This document shows positions 34,049 to 42,963 of a DNA stretch of 64,000 bases, piece by piece. Within the stretch, counting starts at the first letter, position 1. Each line of letters opens with the position of its first letter. Source of the DNA: CAISIP01 sp963974265 (GTDB lineage Bacteria; Pseudomonadota; Gammaproteobacteria; Burkholderiales; Burkholderiaceae_C). The notes below the pieces were generated by a model. That model saw only the letters and a list, made by a program, of their open reading frames with translations. It searched no databases and was not told where the DNA came from. The DNA is taken from NCBI GenBank assembly GCA_963974265.1, contig CAXBDR010000001.1, positions 7,158 through 71,157 on the forward strand, read 5' to 3'. The translations under genes and the position numbers were made by a program.

Positions 34049-34792
34049 TCAGTCGGCGTAGTCCGGCTCGTCCCGGTCCAGGATGTCCTTGAGCGCCTGG
34101 AAGTGCAGTTCGGAAAACCGGGTCGGGTAGTTGTTCCACTGCCGCCCGGCCAGCGCCGCGACCGGCTCCGGCACCAGCGCCAGTGGCCGCCCGGTGGACA
34201 AGGCCAGCACCTGCAACTGCGCCGCCTTCTCCAGGTAATACAACTCGTCGAAGGCCTGGGCCACCGTCGGCGCGACGACGAGCACGCCGTGGTTGCCCAT
34301 GAACAACACGCTCTTGTTGCCGTCGAGCAGGCCGGCCACGCGCGCACCCTCGGACGCCTCGAGCGCCATACCGGCGTAGTCGCGGTCGTAGGCGATGCGG
34401 CCGTGGAAGCGGCAGGCGTTCTGGTCCAGCATCAGGAACGCGAAGTCCTGCAGGCAACACAGGGCGGTGGCATGCGGCATGTGGGTGTGCAGGATGCAGC
34501 GCGCCTGCGGCAGGCGCCGGTGCAGTTCGGCATGCAGGTACCAGGCCGTGGGATCGGGTGCGGCCGGGCCCTGCACCGCGTCCGGGTTGGCGGCGTCGAG
34601 CAGCAGCAGGTCGCTGGCGCGTATGCGCGAAAAATGCGCGCCGACCGGGTTGAGCAGGAAGCGGCTGCCATCGTCTGACACCACGGCACTGAAATGGTTG
34701 GCAATCGACTCGTGCATGCCCAGTCGCGCGGCCCAGCGAAACGCGGCGGCCAGGTCGATGCGGATGCGGCTCTCCAGGGATGGCTGCGCCAT
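34049..34792 (-). CDS. Class II aldolase/adducin family protein
   Basis: 247-residue class II aldolase fold protein. The Zn-binding histidines are in ILHTHMPHATAL and MGNHGVLVV; the acid/base region FHGRIAYDRDYAG and the N-terminal GMHESIANHFSAVV are as in fuculose-phosphate aldolase relatives. Whether it is an aldolase, a decarboxylase or an epimerase cannot be told. GGAGGAG precedes ATG 34792. It is divergent from a GMC oxidoreductase and precedes the AraC regulator in the same direction. Confidence 0.88.
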   Translation of the reverse strand: MAQPSLESRIRIDLAAAFRWAARLGMHESIANHFSAVVSDDGSRFLLNPVGAHFSRIRASDLLLLDAANPDAVQGPAAPDPTAWYLHAELHRRLPQARCILHTHMPHATALCCLQDFAFLMLDQNACRFHGRIAYDRDYAGMALEASEGARVAGLLDGNKSVLFMGNHGVLVVAPTVAQAFDELYYLEKAAQLQVLALSTGRPLALVPEPVAALAGRQWNNYPTRFSELHFQALKDILDRDEPDYAD

Positions 34793-34872
34793 GATGATCT
34801 CCTCCATCGCGCTGCACGGAGATACACCCGACGCGTCGACTCGGACATGCGTGGGGTCTTGCAGCACCTGCC

Positions 34873-34878
34873 TATACT
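34873..34878 (+). promoter_or_regulatory. Possible -10 element (TATACT) in the aldolase/GMC divergent region
   Basis: TATACT lies 78 bp before the GMC start, inside the small palindrome ATACTGTAT, so it could serve either strand or be a regulator site. No convincing -35 is seen at 17 bp. Confidence 0.25.
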
Positions 34879-34956
34879 GTATCGCGCGCCCGCTGCAACC
34901 GGGAATTTCCCGGCCTGCGCGGTGCCGCGACCGCCACACCCTTCGCACCCCATCCC

Positions 34957-36621
34957 ATGGACCAGCCTGTATTCGACACCATCATCGTGGGCGCGGGTAC
35001 GGCCGGCTGCCTGCTCGCCAACCGGCTGAGCAAGGATCCGGCCCGGCGCGTGTTGCTGGTCGAGGCCGGCCGGCGCGACAACTACCCGTGGATCCACATT
35101 CCGGTCGGTTACCTGTATTGCATCGGCAACCCGCGCACCGACTGGCTCTACCAGACCGAAGCCGAGGCCGGGCTCAACGGCCGGCGCCTGCGGTATCCGC
35201 GCGGCAAGACTTTGGGCGGCTGCTCCTCGATCAACGGCATGATCTATATGCGCGGCCAGGCGCGCGACTACGATGGCTGGGCCGCACTGACTGGCGACGA
35301 CGACTGGAGCTGGGCCAACAGCCTGGCCGACTTCAAGGCCCATGAAGACCATTTCCGGCGCGATGGCGGCGCCGACCCGCAACAAGGCGGCCGAGCGTTT
35401 TCCGAACTGCACGGCCACGGCGGCGAATGGCGCGTCGACAAGCAGCGCCTGCGCTGGGAAGTGCTCGAAGCCTTCGCCGCCGCCGCGACCGAGGCCGGCA
35501 TCCCGGCGAGCAGCGACTTCAACACCGGGGACAACTTCGGCGTCGGATTCTTCGAGGTGAACCAGAAGGCCGGCTGGCGCTGGAACGCGTCCAAGGCCTT
35601 TCTGCGACCGATCCGAAGCCGCAGCAACCTGCAGGTCTGGACCGACACCATGACCGAACGGCTGGTGTTCGACACCGGCGCGTCCGGCCAGCGCCGCTGC
35701 ACCGGCGTGATGCTGCGCCGTGGTGGCCAGCGGTTGACGGTGACGGCCGCCGCCGAGGTCATCCTGAGTGCCGGCGCCATCGGTTCGCCGCAGCTGCTGC
35801 AATGCTCGGGCATCGGCCCGGCCGATCTGCTCAAGCGCCATGGCGTCGATCTGGTGCAAGACTTGCCCGGAGTGGGCGCCAACCTGCAGGACCATCTGCA
35901 GATCCGCGCGGTGTTCAAGGTCCAGGGCGCGCGCACGCTCAACACGCTGGCCAACAGCCTGGTCGGCAAGGCCGGGATCGGCCTGGAATACCTGTTGCGG
36001 CGCACCGGCCCGATGAGCATGGCGCCGAGCCAGCTCGGTGCCTTCACACGCTCCGACCCGCAGCGAGCGCATGCCAACCTCGAATACCACGTGCAGCCGC
36101 TGAGCCTGGACGCCTTCGGCGAGCCGCTGCACCGGTTCCCGGCCTTCACCGCCAGCGTCTGCAACCTGAACCCGACCAGCCGCGGCTCGGTCACGATCAC
36201 CAGCGCCTCGGCCGATGACGCGCCAGCGATTGCGCCGCGCTACCTCAGCACCGACGAAGACCGCTTGATCGCCGCCGCCAGCCTGCGCCAGGTACGCCAG
36301 ATCGCGGCGCAGCCGGCGCTGGCGCGGTACCGGCCCGAAGAATGGAAGCCGGGCGTGCAGTTCCAGAGCGACGAAGAACTGGCGCGCCTGGCCGGCGACA
36401 TTGCCACGACGATATTTCATCCGGTCGGCACCGCGAAGATGGGGCGCGCCGACGACCCCATGGCCGTCGTCGATTCCCAGTTGCGCGTGCGCGGCGTCGA
36501 CGGCCTGCGCGTGGTCGACGCCAGCGTGATGCCCACCATCACCAGCGGCAACACCAACGCTCCCACCTTGATGATCGCCGAGAAGGCCGCGCGCCGGATC
36601 ATCGGGCAGGCCCGGCCATGA
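34957..36621 (+). CDS. GMC family FAD-dependent oxidoreductase (choline/alcohol dehydrogenase-like)
   Basis: 554-residue flavoprotein oxidising an alcohol group. The N-terminal FAD-binding motif is IIVGAGTAGCLLANRL, followed by GRRLRYPRGKTLGGCSSING and the second GMC signature GAIGSPQLLQCSGIGP; the C-terminal catalytic His is in FHPVGTAKMG, with a further conserved Asn in SGNTNAPTLMIAEKAAR. It is divergent from the class II aldolase. The substrate may be choline-like, glycol-like or a terpene alcohol. Its stop overlaps the start of the cyclase gene (ATGA), an unusual pairing that implies co-expression. Confidence 0.92.
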   Translation: MDQPVFDTIIVGAGTAGCLLANRLSKDPARRVLLVEAGRRDNYPWIHIPVGYLYCIGNPRTDWLYQTEAEAGLNGRRLRYPRGKTLGGCSSINGMIYMRGQARDYDGWAALTGDDDWSWANSLADFKAHEDHFRRDGGADPQQGGRAFSELHGHGGEWRVDKQRLRWEVLEAFAAAATEAGIPASSDFNTGDNFGVGFFEVNQKAGWRWNASKAFLRPIRSRSNLQVWTDTMTERLVFDTGASGQRRCTGVMLRRGGQRLTVTAAAEVILSAGAIGSPQLLQCSGIGPADLLKRHGVDLVQDLPGVGANLQDHLQIRAVFKVQGARTLNTLANSLVGKAGIGLEYLLRRTGPMSMAPSQLGAFTRSDPQRAHANLEYHVQPLSLDAFGEPLHRFPAFTASVCNLNPTSRGSVTITSASADDAPAIAPRYLSTDEDRLIAAASLRQVRQIAAQPALARYRPEEWKPGVQFQSDEELARLAGDIATTIFHPVGTAKMGRADDPMAVVDSQLRVRGVDGLRVVDASVMPTITSGNTNAPTLMIAEKAARRIIGQARP

Positions 36622-37868
36622 ACGACGCCAGCCCCTCGCCGGTGCTGGCGGCCGTCGCCGCCGAACTCGCGCGCGAACGCCTGTTCGGCCCGTCGCACGA
36701 CTGGTCGCTCGAGTCTGTGGCGACCTGGCTCTACACCGAGGGACGTTTCATCGCCGACCCGATGACGATGACCGAAGTGCTGATGGAAAAACTCGATGCG
36801 GCCGGCGCCCGCATCGACCGCCTGCGCATCAGCTGCGGCACCCTGCATCCGCAGCTGGCGGCCGTGGGCCTGAGCTGGACGCGCGAGGATGGCGCCCGGT
36901 TCTGGTCTGGCGCGCACGGCGTGCAACAGACCGACGCCTACATCGGCAGCCCGATCCAGCATGTGCACCAGAACGCCACGCCGCTGCACCAGCGCATCGA
37001 TCCCCGGCCGCAGGACGGCGAACATCCGATCTGGCAGGAGCTGCGCGCCGCCGGCGTGCGCGACTACCTGGCCATGCCGATGATCTTCGCCGACCGTACC
37101 GTCAACGTGATGACGGTGTCGACCCGCGACCCCGAGGGTTTCAGCGACGACGACGTGGCCCGGCTGCTGGCGCTGACCAACCTGCTGACGCCGCACATGG
37201 AGCTGCTGGTGATGCGCCGCACCGTGCTGGGCCTGCTCGACACCTTCGTCGGCAAGCGCATCAGCCAGCGCATCCTGCAGGGCCAGGTCAAGCGGGGCGA
37301 CGGCGAGAAGATCTCGGCCGCGTTCTGGTATTCCGACCTGCGCGGCTTCACCGCACTGAGCGAGACGCTGCCCGTCGACCAGATGCTGCGCCTGCTCAAC
37401 GACTACTACGAATACTGCGCCGCGGCCGCGGCCGCCCGCGGCGGCGAGATCCTGCAGTTCATCGGCGACGCCATCCTGATCGTGTTCGAGATCAAGGATC
37501 CGGCGCGCACCGCCGAGGTCTGTGCCGCCGCGCTCGACGCGGCGGTGGACGCCTTCGACACCATTGCCGTGGTCAACAACCGGCGCCGACGCGCGCGGCA
37601 ACCGACCATCGAATTCGGGCTCGGACTGCACCTGGGCACGGTCACCCACGCCAACGTCGGCGCGCCGAACCGGCTCGCCTTCAACGTCGTCGGACCGGCG
37701 GTCAACATGACGGCGCGGATCCAGGAAATGACCAAGTCGCTGCTGATACCGCTGCTGATGTCGCGAGAATTCGCGCAACAGGTGCAACATCCGGTGGAAA
37801 GCGTCGGGCGCCACGATTTGCGCGGCATCGCCAAGACCCAGGAGTTGTTCCGACTGCGCGAGCTCTGA
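36618..37868 (+). CDS. Class III adenylate/guanylate cyclase
   Basis: 416-residue cyclase. Residues ~1-200 form a GAF-like sensory region without membrane helices (MPMIFADRTVNVMTVSTRD near 153-171). The catalytic domain starts about 235 with both metal aspartates (D240 in SDLRGFTALSE, D284 in FIGDAILIVFE) and ends with the transition-state Asn/Arg stretch VVGPAVNMTARIQEM. All metal ligands are intact, so it should make cAMP or cGMP. It begins inside the stop codon of the GMC gene. A DUF6394 membrane protein and a potassium channel follow on the same strand. Confidence 0.9.
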   Translation: MNDASPSPVLAAVAAELARERLFGPSHDWSLESVATWLYTEGRFIADPMTMTEVLMEKLDAAGARIDRLRISCGTLHPQLAAVGLSWTREDGARFWSGAHGVQQTDAYIGSPIQHVHQNATPLHQRIDPRPQDGEHPIWQELRAAGVRDYLAMPMIFADRTVNVMTVSTRDPEGFSDDDVARLLALTNLLTPHMELLVMRRTVLGLLDTFVGKRISQRILQGQVKRGDGEKISAAFWYSDLRGFTALSETLPVDQMLRLLNDYYEYCAAAAAARGGEILQFIGDAILIVFEIKDPARTAEVCAAALDAAVDAFDTIAVVNNRRRRARQPTIEFGLGLHLGTVTHANVGAPNRLAFNVVGPAVNMTARIQEMTKSLLIPLLMSREFAQQVQHPVESVGRHDLRGIAKTQELFRLREL

Positions 37869-37941
37869 GCGCCAGCCCGATGGTCTTGGCGTACCATCCG
37901 GACAACAACGTCACCGGTCCCGCTCGCCGCGGGGTGTCGCC

Positions 37942-38325
37942 ATGAACCTCGAGAAAGTGATCTTCGGCGCGTTCGTCATCCTGGCCTGCACGCTCAACTT
38001 CGGATTCTTCGTCGGCGAGATCGGCAATCCGCAGCACCACCACCAGCTCGAACTCGCGGGCACCGTGTTCGTCAACCTGATCGCGATGATCCTGAAGTTC
38101 GGCGACCGCACCCACATCGGTGCGGTGCATCTGGCCACCAGCATCGTCGCCGTGTTGCAACTCATCGCCGCCTCGCTGGTCTGGATGTGGGCGACCCGCG
38201 TGGCCGGCATGCCGACCGAGGGCGAAGTCATGGCCACCGTGGTGTCGCTGTCGGGTGGCGCGCTGGTGGCGAACTTCATCTCGGTGGCGCTGCTGATCGG
38301 CGAGACCATGCGCCGCACACGCTGA
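37942..38325 (+). CDS. DUF6394 family small membrane protein
   Basis: 127-residue integral membrane protein with about four hydrophobic segments: residues ~5-25 (VIFGAFVILACTLNFGFF), ~38-55, ~67-90 (LATSIVAVLQLIAASLVWMW) and ~98-122. A HHHQLELAGTVFVNL stretch lies between the first two. From memory it matches DUF6394, found next to TrkA-type potassium channel genes, as here (channel 25 bp downstream). The role is unknown; an accessory subunit of the channel is plausible. Confidence 0.75.
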   Translation: MNLEKVIFGAFVILACTLNFGFFVGEIGNPQHHHQLELAGTVFVNLIAMILKFGDRTHIGAVHLATSIVAVLQLIAASLVWMWATRVAGMPTEGEVMATVVSLSGGALVANFISVALLIGETMRRTR

Positions 38326-38350
38326 GCGCACGACGCCGCGGGGCTGGACG

Positions 38351-40048
38351 GTGTCGGACATCCTCGTACTCGTGTTGCGGCGCCTGCGGGCGCCGCTGAT
38401 CACGCTGATCGCCGTCTACGCGATCGCGATCTTCGGGCTGGTGCTGATGCCGGGAACCGACCCGTCGGGCCAGCCCTGGCGCCTGAGCGTCTTCGACGCC
38501 TTCTACGTCATGACCTACACCGCGACGACGATCGGCTTCGGCGAGGTGCCCTACCCGTTCTCGTATGCGCAGCGCCTGTGGATGACGCTGTCGATCTACC
38601 TGTCGGTCGTCGGCTGGGCCTACACGCTGGGATCGGTGTTCGCGCTGACCCGGCATCCGGCGTTCAAGCTGGCGCTGCGGCACCATCGGTTCGAGCGCAG
38701 CGTGGCGCGCATGACCGAGCGTTTCTATGTCGTGTGCGGCTACGGGCAAAGTGGCCGACGGCTGGTCGCCGCGCTCGACCGCATCGGTTACGGCACCGTC
38801 GTGATCGAGCAGGACGAGGAACGCACGCGGGCGCACCTGGTCAGCGACATGCAACAGCCCACCGCCTTGCTGGTGGCCGATGCCCGCGCACCCGACGTGT
38901 TGCTGACGGCCGGCATCCGCATGCCCAACTGCATGGGGCTGATCGCGCTCACCGGCGACGACCAGGTCAACCAGGCCATCGTGATCGGCGCGCGGGCCCT
39001 GGCCAAGGACTGCCGTCTGCTGGCGCGGGTGAAATCCGAAGCCGCGCGGGACATGCTCAGCGAGTTCGGCAACGTGATCGTCGTCAACCCGTTCGACAGC
39101 TTCGGACTGAACTTCGCGATGGCGCTGTCCAAGCCCGATACCTTGCGGCTCGAGGACTGGATTACCGGTGTGCCGGGTGCCGAGCCGCCGCCGCGCTTCG
39201 TGTTGCCGCATGGGCATTGGGTGATCGCGGGCTACGGCCGCTTCGGCCACGCGGTCGCCCAGGCCCTGGCCGACGCCGGTCTCACCTGGAAGGCGATCGA
39301 CATCGATCCGGCGCAATGCAGCGAAGACGGCATCGTCGGCAACAGCGTGGCCGAGGAGGCCCTGCGCCGCGCCGGCATCGAGCAGGCCTGTGGCCTGGTT
39401 GCCTGCACCGATGTCGACGCCAGCAACCTGGCGGTGATCATCGCGGCGCGGCGCTGCCACAAGAAGTTGTTCGTCGTGGTGCGCCAGAACCTGGTCGGCA
39501 ACCGCGCGCTGATCGAGGCGGCACACGCCGACATGGAGTTCGTGCAGGCACAGCTGATGACCAACGAAGTCCTGCAGGAGATGACCACGCCGCTGCTCAA
39601 CCGCTTCCTGCTGCGCGCGCGCAATCAGCCGAACGCCTGGGCCGTCGGGCTGATCCAGCGCCTGCGCGAGGTGGTCGGCGACAAGGTGCCGTATATCTGG
39701 GGCGTGCGTATCGCGCCGGAACTGGTGGGTGTCGCCCATGTGTTCGGCGAACGGCCCGAGCCGCCGTTCGCGTTGTCGCACCTGTTGGCCGATCCGCTGC
39801 AGCGCAGCGCCAAGCTGCCGGTCGTCGCGCTGATGCTCAGCCGCGGTGGCAACGACATCTTGCTGCCCGACGTCAACCTGCCGCTGGCGAAAAACGACCG
39901 GATCGTCTTCGCCGGCACCCACATGGTCGAGCAGCTGCAACGGCGCACGCTCGCCGATGACGTCGTGATCGATTACCTGCGCACCGGCCGCGAGCCGCCG
40001 CGCACCTGGCTCGGCCGGCTGCTGATGCGCGACGACACCCGCGCCTGA
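38351..40048 (+). CDS. Two-TM potassium channel with tandem RCK (TrkA-N) domains
   Basis: 565-residue channel. Two helices flank a pore loop whose filter reads TATTIGFGEVP (residues 58-67), a TIGFG variant of TVGYG. After the second helix a first RCK domain begins with FYVVCGYGQSGRRL (GxGxxG) and ligand Glu in VVIEQDEE; a second begins with HWVIAGYGRFGHAV and AIDIDPAQC. The C-terminus has TrkA-C-like segments. Nucleotides or ions bound to RCK domains gate such channels. Start is GTG 38351, 25 bp after DUF6394. The operon with a cyclase raises the question of second-messenger gating, although no cNMP-binding domain is visible in it. Confidence 0.9.
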   Translation: MSDILVLVLRRLRAPLITLIAVYAIAIFGLVLMPGTDPSGQPWRLSVFDAFYVMTYTATTIGFGEVPYPFSYAQRLWMTLSIYLSVVGWAYTLGSVFALTRHPAFKLALRHHRFERSVARMTERFYVVCGYGQSGRRLVAALDRIGYGTVVIEQDEERTRAHLVSDMQQPTALLVADARAPDVLLTAGIRMPNCMGLIALTGDDQVNQAIVIGARALAKDCRLLARVKSEAARDMLSEFGNVIVVNPFDSFGLNFAMALSKPDTLRLEDWITGVPGAEPPPRFVLPHGHWVIAGYGRFGHAVAQALADAGLTWKAIDIDPAQCSEDGIVGNSVAEEALRRAGIEQACGLVACTDVDASNLAVIIAARRCHKKLFVVVRQNLVGNRALIEAAHADMEFVQAQLMTNEVLQEMTTPLLNRFLLRARNQPNAWAVGLIQRLREVVGDKVPYIWGVRIAPELVGVAHVFGERPEPPFALSHLLADPLQRSAKLPVVALMLSRGGNDILLPDVNLPLAKNDRIVFAGTHMVEQLQRRTLADDVVIDYLRTGREPPRTWLGRLLMRDDTRA

Positions 40049-40075
40049 TGGCAATGGCACCGGCGCCCGGCCGGC

Positions 40076-41242
40076 TCAGCGCACCGGCACGCCGACAAAC
40101 GCATCGCGCGCAAGCACGAGCGCGCGCACGATGGCGCCGATCTCGTCGTCCCGCAGCGGCACCAGCTCCAGCACCAGCTGTCCATGGGCCAGTTGGTGCT
40201 CCATGACCCGGATCGACGGTGTGCCGTCGCGCAGATGGCCGGCCAGCCACTGCGCCGTCCAACCGGGCCGCGCCGGATCGTCGACCGACACGACGACGCG
40301 CGAGAACGGCATGCCGGCCGGATCCGGCACCGCTTCGACCCGCAGGCCGGCGATCGATGCCAGCGCCTGGACGAACGCCTCGACCTTGCGGCGCTGCGCG
40401 TCGCGCCAGGCGGGAAGGTCGAGCGCCGCACGGTGCTCCAGGGCCGCCAGCACTCCGACGATGGCCTCCTTGCCGGCCTTCATCGCACGCCCGATGCCTT
40501 TCTCCTGGGCCCGGAACGCGCGTACGAACTCCGCCGTGCCCACGACCAGCCCCGCGGTTGGTGATGCCAGGTACTTGTGCGCACTGGCCAGCACCGCGTC
40601 GGCCCCACTGGCCAGCAGCTCCGGCACGCGCATGTCCTGCGCCGCACCGTCGATGACGACCGGCACGCCGCGCGCATGCGCCAGCCGCACCGCCACCGCC
40701 AGATCCGGACCCTGGCCGCGCACCAGGCGCGACGAGACCAGCAGCAGGCAGGCGACGGCGTCCTGCGCCAGCGCCTGCTCCAGGTCCTGCGGGCTGCACT
40801 GCTGCGGCGTGCCGGCCAGCACCGGTGTCGCGCCGGCCAGCCGGATGTCGGTCAGGATCGGATGCCCGTAGTCGATGGCGTGGCCGGCCGGCAACACGAC
40901 CTTGTCGGGCATGCCGCGGCTGTCCGGCAGCGCGGCCACGGCCTGCGGCGTGTCGCCGGCCATCGCCGCGGCCACCGCCATCGTGATGCCGGCGGCCACG
41001 CAATGCGTCACCGCACCGGCCTGCGCACCGCTCCAGTCGGCCAGCGCCCGGCTGGCCAGCGACTGCAGCTCGTCGATGACGAAAAACGCCTGCAGCGATT
41101 GCGCCACGGCATCCGCGACCGCCGGCGGCGAACGCGAGACACCGAGCGGCGTGAAGGTGCCCGCGGCATTGATGACCGGATGCAGGCCGAGACGGGCGTG
41201 GATGGTGGATGCGGCGAAAGGGCTTGTGCTTGCAGTGTTCAT
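40076..41242 (-). CDS. PLP-dependent aminotransferase class V-fold enzyme (SelA/DgaE-like)
   Basis: 388-residue PLP enzyme of the SelA-like/D-glucosaminate-6-phosphate ammonia-lyase group. The beginning LGLHPVINAAGTFTPLGVS is a hallmark of this family; the Schiff-base lysine is in VLASAHKYLASPTAG. The substrate could be a D-amino acid or an amino sugar acid; true SelA is excluded because it lacks the tRNA-binding N-terminal domain. ATG 41242 overlaps the stop of the acetyltransferase upstream (ATGA). It converges with the potassium channel gene, with 27 bp between. Confidence 0.87.
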   Translation of the reverse strand: MNTASTSPFAASTIHARLGLHPVINAAGTFTPLGVSRSPPAVADAVAQSLQAFFVIDELQSLASRALADWSGAQAGAVTHCVAAGITMAVAAAMAGDTPQAVAALPDSRGMPDKVVLPAGHAIDYGHPILTDIRLAGATPVLAGTPQQCSPQDLEQALAQDAVACLLLVSSRLVRGQGPDLAVAVRLAHARGVPVVIDGAAQDMRVPELLASGADAVLASAHKYLASPTAGLVVGTAEFVRAFRAQEKGIGRAMKAGKEAIVGVLAALEHRAALDLPAWRDAQRRKVEAFVQALASIAGLRVEAVPDPAGMPFSRVVVSVDDPARPGWTAQWLAGHLRDGTPSIRVMEHQLAHGQLVLELVPLRDDEIGAIVRALVLARDAFVGVPVR

Positions 41243-41691
41243 GGCGTCGATGATCGGGGCGGGGCATCCGCCGTGGTGTCGGAGATCAGCCGCTTGCCCA
41301 GGCTCACGACTTCGTCCTGCAGGTAACCCAGCGCCCGGTAGAAATCGAGCACCTGGGTATTGCCGCTGCGCACCTGCAGGTTGAGCTTGGGACAACCCAG
41401 CGCCAGCAGCCGCCGCTCGACCTCCCGCATCAAGGCCTCGCCATGGCCCCGGCGCCGCCAGTCAGGATGCACCGCCAGGTAGTTGACCCAGCCGCGGTGG
41501 CCGTCGTAACCAGCCATGGCGCTGGCCATCAACACGCCGTCTTGGATGCCGACCAGGAACAGATCGCGCTGCACCGCCAGCTTGCGCGCGATGTCCCGCG
41601 CCGGATCGTTCCAGGGGCGTGTCAGCCCGCAGGCCTGCCACAAGGCGACGACGGCCGGGCCGTCGGGCTCGTCGAACGGGCGGATCAACAT
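41239..41691 (-). CDS. GNAT acetyltransferase, YpeA-like
   Basis: 150-residue GNAT fold protein close in pattern to E. coli YpeA: LIRPFDEPD, WQACGLTRPWNDPARDI, GYDGHRGWVNYLAVHPDWRRRGHG (acetyl-CoA pyrophosphate loop) and FYRALGYLQDEVVSLGKRL. The acceptor substrate of YpeA is not known. ATG 41691 aligns with the YpeA start; ATG 41706 would add five residues and neither has a good ribosome site. It is translationally coupled with the PLP enzyme. Confidence 0.87.
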   Translation of the reverse strand: MLIRPFDEPDGPAVVALWQACGLTRPWNDPARDIARKLAVQRDLFLVGIQDGVLMASAMAGYDGHRGWVNYLAVHPDWRRRGHGEALMREVERRLLALGCPKLNLQVRSGNTQVLDFYRALGYLQDEVVSLGKRLISDTTADAPPRSSTP

Positions 41692-41815
41692 CGTCGCGGC
41701 GTGCATATGGCGCCTGTCCTGCGCCGGGCCGAGCGGCCGCGGAGCAGACAAGTGGGGTCCCCCACGGAACTGGCTCTGCCAGGCCGTCGGGGGTGCCCCC
41801 CACTGGGAGGTTCGG

Positions 41816-41839
41816 CCGGTTTACACGCAGTGAAACCGG
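41816..41839. terminator. Hairpin between the SnoaL-like and acetyltransferase genes
   Basis: CCGGTTT (41816-41822) pairs with AAACCGG (41833-41839) around a 10-nt loop, downstream of the SnoaL-like gene. A T-poor, G-rich tract follows, so it is not a classic intrinsic terminator. Nearby GTGGG/CCCAC inverted repeats add structure. Confidence 0.4.
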
Positions 41840-41862
41840 ACAGACGGGGGGCGTCCTTCATC

Positions 41863-42285
41863 TCATCTTTGCGGCATGCTGTGCCACCAGATGCGGCACT
41901 CGGCGCACAGGCCATCGGCGAAACGGGCCTGCAAGGCGCCGTCGAGCACCATGCGCGGCAGCGGCTCGCCCGGCTGGCGCGCCGGCACACTGGTGCCGGT
42001 CGATGCGGCCCAGATGCGGAACAGTTCCTCCGACGTCACCTGGTAGGTGACGTGCCAATGCGCCAGACCCGCATCCGGCAGGCTCGCCAGCACCTCGTAA
42101 CGCAGCTGCACGTCGGACTGCAGCTCGACACGGCTCCAGTAGGCGGCCAGCTCGGCATGGCCGCGCTGGCTGGCGAACGGCGTGTTGTGGTAGATGCCGT
42201 CGGGATGGAACAAGGCGGCAAACATCGCCTTGTCGCGGGCCTCCCAGGCTGCCTTGTAGCCTTGCATGAAACCGGTGATGTCCAA
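41863..42285 (-). CDS. SnoaL-like/NTF2 family protein with TTG start
   Basis: 140-residue NTF2-like cone-fold protein (GYKAAWEARDKAMFAALFHP, then GIYHNTPFASQRGHAELAAYW and VTYQVTSEELFRIWAASTG). Family members include polyketide cyclases, limonene epoxide hydrolases and ketosteroid isomerases, so the activity is open. AGGAGG ends 4 bp before TTG 42285, which starts MDITGFMQGY; the ATG at 42309 lies upstream of this site and would place it inside the gene. It is followed after a structured gap by the YpeA-like gene on the same strand. Confidence 0.78.
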   Translation of the reverse strand: MDITGFMQGYKAAWEARDKAMFAALFHPDGIYHNTPFASQRGHAELAAYWSRVELQSDVQLRYEVLASLPDAGLAHWHVTYQVTSEELFRIWAASTGTSVPARQPGEPLPRMVLDGALQARFADGLCAECRIWWHSMPQR

Positions 42286-42437
42286 GGGACCTCCTGCTCG
42301 TTGTTGCATCCGCGGCGACAAGCGCGGGTAAGCCGACTGCTTGCTCGTGCCACTGTGCGCGGGCCGCCTCGTCGGTTCTGTCGAATCCCAGCTCCTCGGC
42401 TGCGACGCGATCCGGCACTGGGCCGGGGCTCAAAGGC

Positions 42438-42959
42438 CTACTGTATATCGGCCGGGGACGAACCCAGCGGCGCCACCATCAGGTGGAAAGTGTTGCGCAG
42501 TCCCGCCTTGCGAAAGCCGCAGGACTCGTACATCCGGATCGCCGGGTTCTGCGGATGCACGGTCAGCGACACCTGGCGGTAACCGGCGCCGCGCGCCGCG
42601 TCCAGCGCGGCAAGCATCATCGGCCGGCCGACGCCCTGGCGCTGCCAGGGCGGCAACACGGCAATACCCAATTGCGGCGTCGCGTCGTCGACATACGCCA
42701 GGCCTTGCCCGTCGGGCACCAGACGCATCCAGCAGGCACCGACCGGGATTGCGTCGGCGCCCGGCTGTTCGGCCATCACGCCGACGTCGCCGGCGCGGCC
42801 CCAGGACTCGGCGTAGATGCGCACGCGCGGGGTGTCCAGCACCGCCCTTGGGCGCAGCGGCGCCGGTGGCGGGTCCCACAAGGCCACGTGCAGGATCTCC
42901 CACAACACTGCCTGGTCGGCCGCGCGCATCGGACGAAAAACAAGACCCTGCGGCGCCAT
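42438..42959 (-). CDS. GNAT family N-acetyltransferase
   Basis: 173-residue GNAT. The N-terminal part FRPMRAADQAVLWEILHVAL, the acetyl-CoA loop LGIAVLPPWQRQGVGRPMM and the C-terminal NPAIRMYESCGFRKAGLRNTFHLM are all standard. Substrate unknown. It begins 4 bp after the stop of the alpha/beta hydrolase gene and is probably co-transcribed with it; no family link between the two is evident. Confidence 0.87.
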   Translation of the reverse strand: MAPQGLVFRPMRAADQAVLWEILHVALWDPPPAPLRPRAVLDTPRVRIYAESWGRAGDVGVMAEQPGADAIPVGACWMRLVPDGQGLAYVDDATPQLGIAVLPPWQRQGVGRPMMLAALDAARGAGYRQVSLTVHPQNPAIRMYESCGFRKAGLRNTFHLMVAPLGSSPADIQ

Positions 42960-42963
42960 GGTG

